Part shown: one piece after another, positions 60,672 through 64,000 of the stretch | Layout of the letters: each line of letters begins with the position of its first letter | Position numbering within the stretch: position 1 is the first letter of the stretch | Origin: Unio delphinus | Lineage: Eukaryota > Mollusca > Bivalvia > Unionida > Unionidae | Direction: 5' to 3' | DNA length: 64,000 nucleotides | Assembly (NCBI GenBank): GCA_029339505.1 | Contig: JAQISU010000179.1 | Coordinates: 6,755,501-6,819,500, forward strand | Made by a program: the position numbers and the translations under genes | Notes under the pieces: generated by a model | Told to the model about the DNA's origin: nothing | Seen by the model: only the letters and a program-made list of their open reading frames with translations | The model's database searches: none

Positions 60672-60903
60672 GTAAAGTGCTTGGGATCACTGGCTCGGAT
60701 CTGCAATATAAAATACAGTGTAGTGATGGTGCTACAATATCCCAGAGAATTGTCCATGTATTCAAAAAGGAGGACATAAAAAGAATCACAGACCTGCAGG
60801 AGAAAGACTACGTATTGGCCAAACCTTACGGAAAATCCTACTACATACCTGCAGTCATTGAGAGATTGATGCCACTTAATGTTAAATTCTGTGATGGATC
60901 AAG
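60672..60903 (+). CDS. DUF4537-like gene, coding exon 14
   Basis: Acceptor CTTGTAG|GTAAAG and donor GGATCAAG|GTATGC; phases 1 in and 2 out; residues 639-715. Encodes KVLGITGSDLQYKIQCSDGA and the final barrel EKDYVLAKPYGKSYYIPAVI, KFCDGS. Confidence 0.87.
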
Positions 60904-62859
60904 GTATGCAAATATATGGCAATATTTCAGTACAGTTATTGCGGAAAAATGACATTAAACACTGCAACAGCTATTAGATACATACAGTAGAATTTTAATG
61001 AAATAAACCACTGTATTAATGTATTAAATTAAATTTTCTATCCATTTAAATTGATTTTATGTGTCTGTCTATTAATATATCTATCGGTCTGCATAAACCT
61101 CTATAGAATCCTTCAGCTGTGTTTGAGACATAGTCATGGATCTTCTGCAATAGTTAATACATGTTCAAATTCTAATACATTACTTGGTTTAGGCATTGCC
61201 TCACACTGGACAGGTGCAAGGTATTTTTAGGAAAAACAAGAATTCAGAAGATTGTTTTGCCTTCTTTGCTGTACTGGCAGTATAATCCAGAATCCTTTAC
61301 TGTAATCAAAGCAAGACAAATATGTTTATGTAACCTAATTTTCGTGGCTGTGAAGATCATTCCTGGAAATAGATGTACTTAAGCTCTATGATTGTACCAT
61401 CAACAGTATTTAAGAAATAAAACTCAGGGTGCAAAACTTTAAATAATTACTGGAGCATTAAAGATAAGATCAGTGCAACCTACTTTGCCAACATTGAATA
61501 CTCTTTCAAACTCATGCAATTGAATAAATGCAACAAGATTTGTGTCTACATGCAATATTTTAGAAAATTTGAGGTTAGTACAAAACATATGTCCATACAG
61601 CTCACCTAAATAACAACAACAATAGCAACTCAAAAAAAAAAGAATAACAGGAAAGTGATACCTGTACAAGTAATAAAACAATGATTGATTAATCAGGGAC
61701 CCAGTCGCATGATTTTTCTTTTCTCACTGGGATTACCAAACCTTTTATGCATGAGTGTCATACAAAAGATATTTGAATCTTTTTTAAATTAAAATTGTAC
61801 ATTTTAAGTACCAAAGAAAATTGCATTTTGTCTTTAACCTAGAACTATTTGTACATAGGTAAATATAATTAATAAAAAGTGTACAAAGTAGGATTGTATA
61901 TGAGACCGTCTTACCTGAGACTGGTTCTACGATGATGTATGCTAGGCATAATTATACTATTACGTTATCCATGGATGCAGGAGGTTGTGGGTTCAAACCA
62001 CAGCTGAGTCATACCAAATACTTATAATAATGGTACTATTAGCTGCCTCACTTGGCACTCAGCACTGAGGTAAGCGTCAGGTTAACATGGCTGGGTCAGA
62101 CATCATGCTATATGTCTGCTGCATAATGCTCAGTGCAAGACAATTCACTATGTACTGTCATACTGCAGGTATCATAGCGATATGACTGAAATTTTTTAAA
62201 TAAAATCACACACATTTAAATCACACACAATTATCACTGGTATTAAGCCAATCAGAAGCTACCATTAGGTTCATTGGGTCTAATAATAAAAGTACCACTT
62301 ATAGAGCATTGTTTTGTTAGGACCAAAATATGTGTTTAAGAAACAGTATGTTTCAATTACATTCATTTTCAATTTCCACGATTATAACATTTGAGAATAT
62401 TTCTTTTCACGGTGAACTTGAATAAGCGGGGTGCTATCATCTCATAAATATAGGACAACAGCTGGATTGTACAAAACCATTAATGTAAGGACTTTTAAAA
62501 CTTTAATACAAAATTTACTGACAGCGCAGGCCAGTTATGCATTTAGCATAATGATATTTCAAAGGAACTCTGTACATTTGATTTAGGGCCCTAATCTATC
62601 ATAATTTTTCTATTCTGCTTGCATTCCATTTGCAGGAAGGTTTTCTAATTTTCATTTTTACTACAGTATAATGCATATTAAAACTTGATATATTGTTTAC
62701 ATGCGTCATGTGGAAAATATAGCCTGCCTCCATGTTTACATCTACTTAATAAGATCATAGGGTGTGACTTTAAAAATAACTTATCCAACCCATGACCTGG
62801 AGGAAATTACACGTATCTGATTGTACATCACTGTACATAATATATGTATTCCATTTCAG
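60904..62859 (+). other. Intron 14
   Basis: Carries a 5'-damaged SINE copy and a short match to the dispersed repeat (61,365-61,420). No exon seen. Confidence 0.7.
61970..62219 (+). mobile_element. SINE copy, 5' damaged
   Basis: A good pol III B box (GGGTTCAAACC) is kept but the A-box region is not recognisable. The central GCCTCACTTGGCACTCAGCA segment and the tail (ATCATAGCGATATGACTGAA) match the full copy at 55,102-55,417. Ends in CACACA/AAAT-rich sequence. Confidence 0.75.
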
Positions 62860-62962
62860 GAAGACTGGGTCAGATGACTGTCTCTTGCTGAGTGAAGACT
62901 ACTATGAAAATGCTGTGAAATACTACCTATCCAGGGAGCGTTCACGTTTAGATGATGAGTAA
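62860..62962 (+). CDS. DUF4537-like gene, coding exon 15 (last)
   Basis: Acceptor TTTCAG|GAAG; phase 2 in; residues 716-749 then TAA. Encodes KTGSDDCLLLSEDYYENAVK and ends RERSRLDDE. Confidence 0.85.
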
Positions 62963-63119
62963 TTTTAAATGGCAGATATGTTGGAATATTGATTTTCTGA
63001 ACACGATTTAGTGATGCTGTAATTTTCTGTCAGTCAATCTGATCTGCACATTTATATTGTGCTAGTGTTCATTTTACAAACTCTAGATAGTATAAATCAT
63101 TATCTGTGTATGTCAACAT

Positions 63120-63205
63120 ACAGGTTCCTAGTGTCAGGTACCTAGTGTCAGGCTCCTAGTGTCAGGTTTCTAGTGTCAGTCCTAGTTTCAGGTTTCTAGT
63201 GTCAG
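63120..63205. repeat. 13-15 bp tandem repeat
   Basis: Copies of GGTTCCTAGTGTCA with variants (GGTACCTAGTGTCA, GGTTTCTAGTGTCA). Confidence 0.8.
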
Positions 63206-63352
63206 GTTCAGAATTGTAACTTGGTCAAGTTAAATTAACAATAATTCAGACATAAATCATGTGCAGTTACTCTGGAACAAATCAATTTATTGTCTTCTCC
63301 TGGCATGAAACATTAATTTACCTGTGACCTCAAAAACTTGAAACATCCCAAA

Positions 63353-63358
63353 AATAAA
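63353..63358 (+). terminator. Candidate polyadenylation signal AATAAA
   Basis: A canonical AATAAA about 390 bp after the stop codon of the host gene. AT-rich DNA makes chance matches common, so this is only a candidate. Confidence 0.4.
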
Positions 63359-63410
63359 GACAAAATTGATTTTGCTCATGGTACTACAGTCAGAGATTTC
63401 GAAGATGAGC

Positions 63411-63540
63411 TGTAAATGTAGGCCTTTTTATGCCTGTATGCTGTAAATGTAGGCCTTTTTATGCCTGTATGCTGTAAATGTAGGCCTTTTTATGCCTGTA
63501 TGCTGTAAATGTAGGCTTTTTTATTCCTGTATGCTGTAAA
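63411..63540. repeat. 31-bp tandem repeat, 4 copies
   Basis: GCTGTAAATGTAGGCCTTTT followed by TATGCCTGTAT, nearly identical copies. Confidence 0.92.
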
Positions 63541-63690
63541 TTTGGAATATGCTTTTGTGAAACCGTACATCACTATAAATATCGTGACTAGATGTATTAT
63601 GCATATTACTCCAAGGTCAAAGTTACAGTTAAATGGGAAAAAGTAAAAATTATTGTCCTTGAAATTGTTTGTGTTGGCCAATTTTTATTG

Positions 63691-63692
<2 letters not shown>

Positions 63693-63737
<45 letters not shown>
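63693..63737. repeat. (AT)n microsatellite
   Basis: About 45 bp of AT repeat. Confidence 0.95.
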
Positions 63738-63738
<1 letters not shown>

Positions 63739-64000
63739 CATTTTGTCAATTGCACAAGTACATGCTGACCTCAGCAGTAAGGACACATCATTTTTTTTAG
63801 TGAAATTCTCACTATTTCTTAAAAAACAAACAAGGAAAATGATTTTTCTGTAACATTTATAATGGATATGACTCAGGGTCACAGGTCAACTCAAGGTTGT
63901 GAAATAGTTTAGTCATTTTGCTGTGCCTGTTGAAACTTTCCAATGCTGAGCAGAATGTATTAAAATGTTCATCAGACATCTATCTATAATCACTACACCC

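Larger units (their letters stand above)
62963..64000 (+). other. 3' UTR and downstream DNA
   Basis: Contains repeats of GTTCCTAGTGTCAG (63,120-63,205), a 31-bp array and an AT tract. The 3' UTR probably ends near the AATAAA at 63,353. No further gene is seen. Confidence 0.55.

Overview
The window is AT-rich animal nuclear DNA: genes with introns and GT-AG splice sites, many AT, CT and GT microsatellites, tandem minisatellites, a tRNA-derived SINE, palindromic MITEs, a piggyBac-like element and the 3' end of a CR1/L2-type LINE. No single feature fixes the species. The repeat mix and the viral-type element fit a lophotrochozoan, perhaps a bivalve mollusc; that is an inference.

Layout. Positions 1-10,964 hold a two-exon minus-strand gene for a ubiquitin/NEDD8-conjugating (E2) protein (1,472-3,084), then about 7.9 kb of repeat-rich intergenic DNA. 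From 10,965 to 62,962 runs one plus-strand host gene that I reconstruct as 15 coding exons (749 codons plus stop, all phases consistent). It encodes a protein with three regions of paired Tudor-like (DUF4537-like) repeats and a central Arg/Ser-rich exon. Almost everything else in that span is intron, filled with tandem repeats and mobile elements.

The main find lies in intron 5. A 15.1-kb Polinton/Maverick-type (adintovirus-like) element occupies 22,868-37,996. It has about 110-bp terminal inverted repeats and a 5-6 bp target duplication (TCTTG or TTCTTG). Its left part carries a minus-strand A32/FtsK-type packaging ATPase, a plus-strand zinc ribbon (DUF5679-like), a parvovirus-type phospholipase A2 domain, a gutted integrase, and a long minus-strand family-B DNA polymerase fused to an SF1 helicase. 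The middle has a zinc protein and an intact HNH endonuclease. The right part is a plus-strand virion block: two unrecognised proteins, a small basic core-like protein, a hexon-like major capsid protein, a short hydrophobic virion protein, an adenain-like protease followed by a degenerate second copy, coiled-coil/fibre-like genes, a two-TM protein and a penton-like minor capsid protein with a long helical insert. Most of these genes are broken by frameshifts or stops, mostly TGA, so this is an inactivated endogenous copy. Several of its genes share a TATA-like motif directly before the ATG.

Other mobile DNA: a 1.2-kb piggyBac-like element at 50,998-52,205 (TTAA duplication, CCC... ends) sits inside an older SINE copy; a complete SINE with a 12-bp duplication lies at 55,102-55,417; a LINE 3' end lies at 56,516-57,494; and a palindromic MITE family recurs at least seven times.
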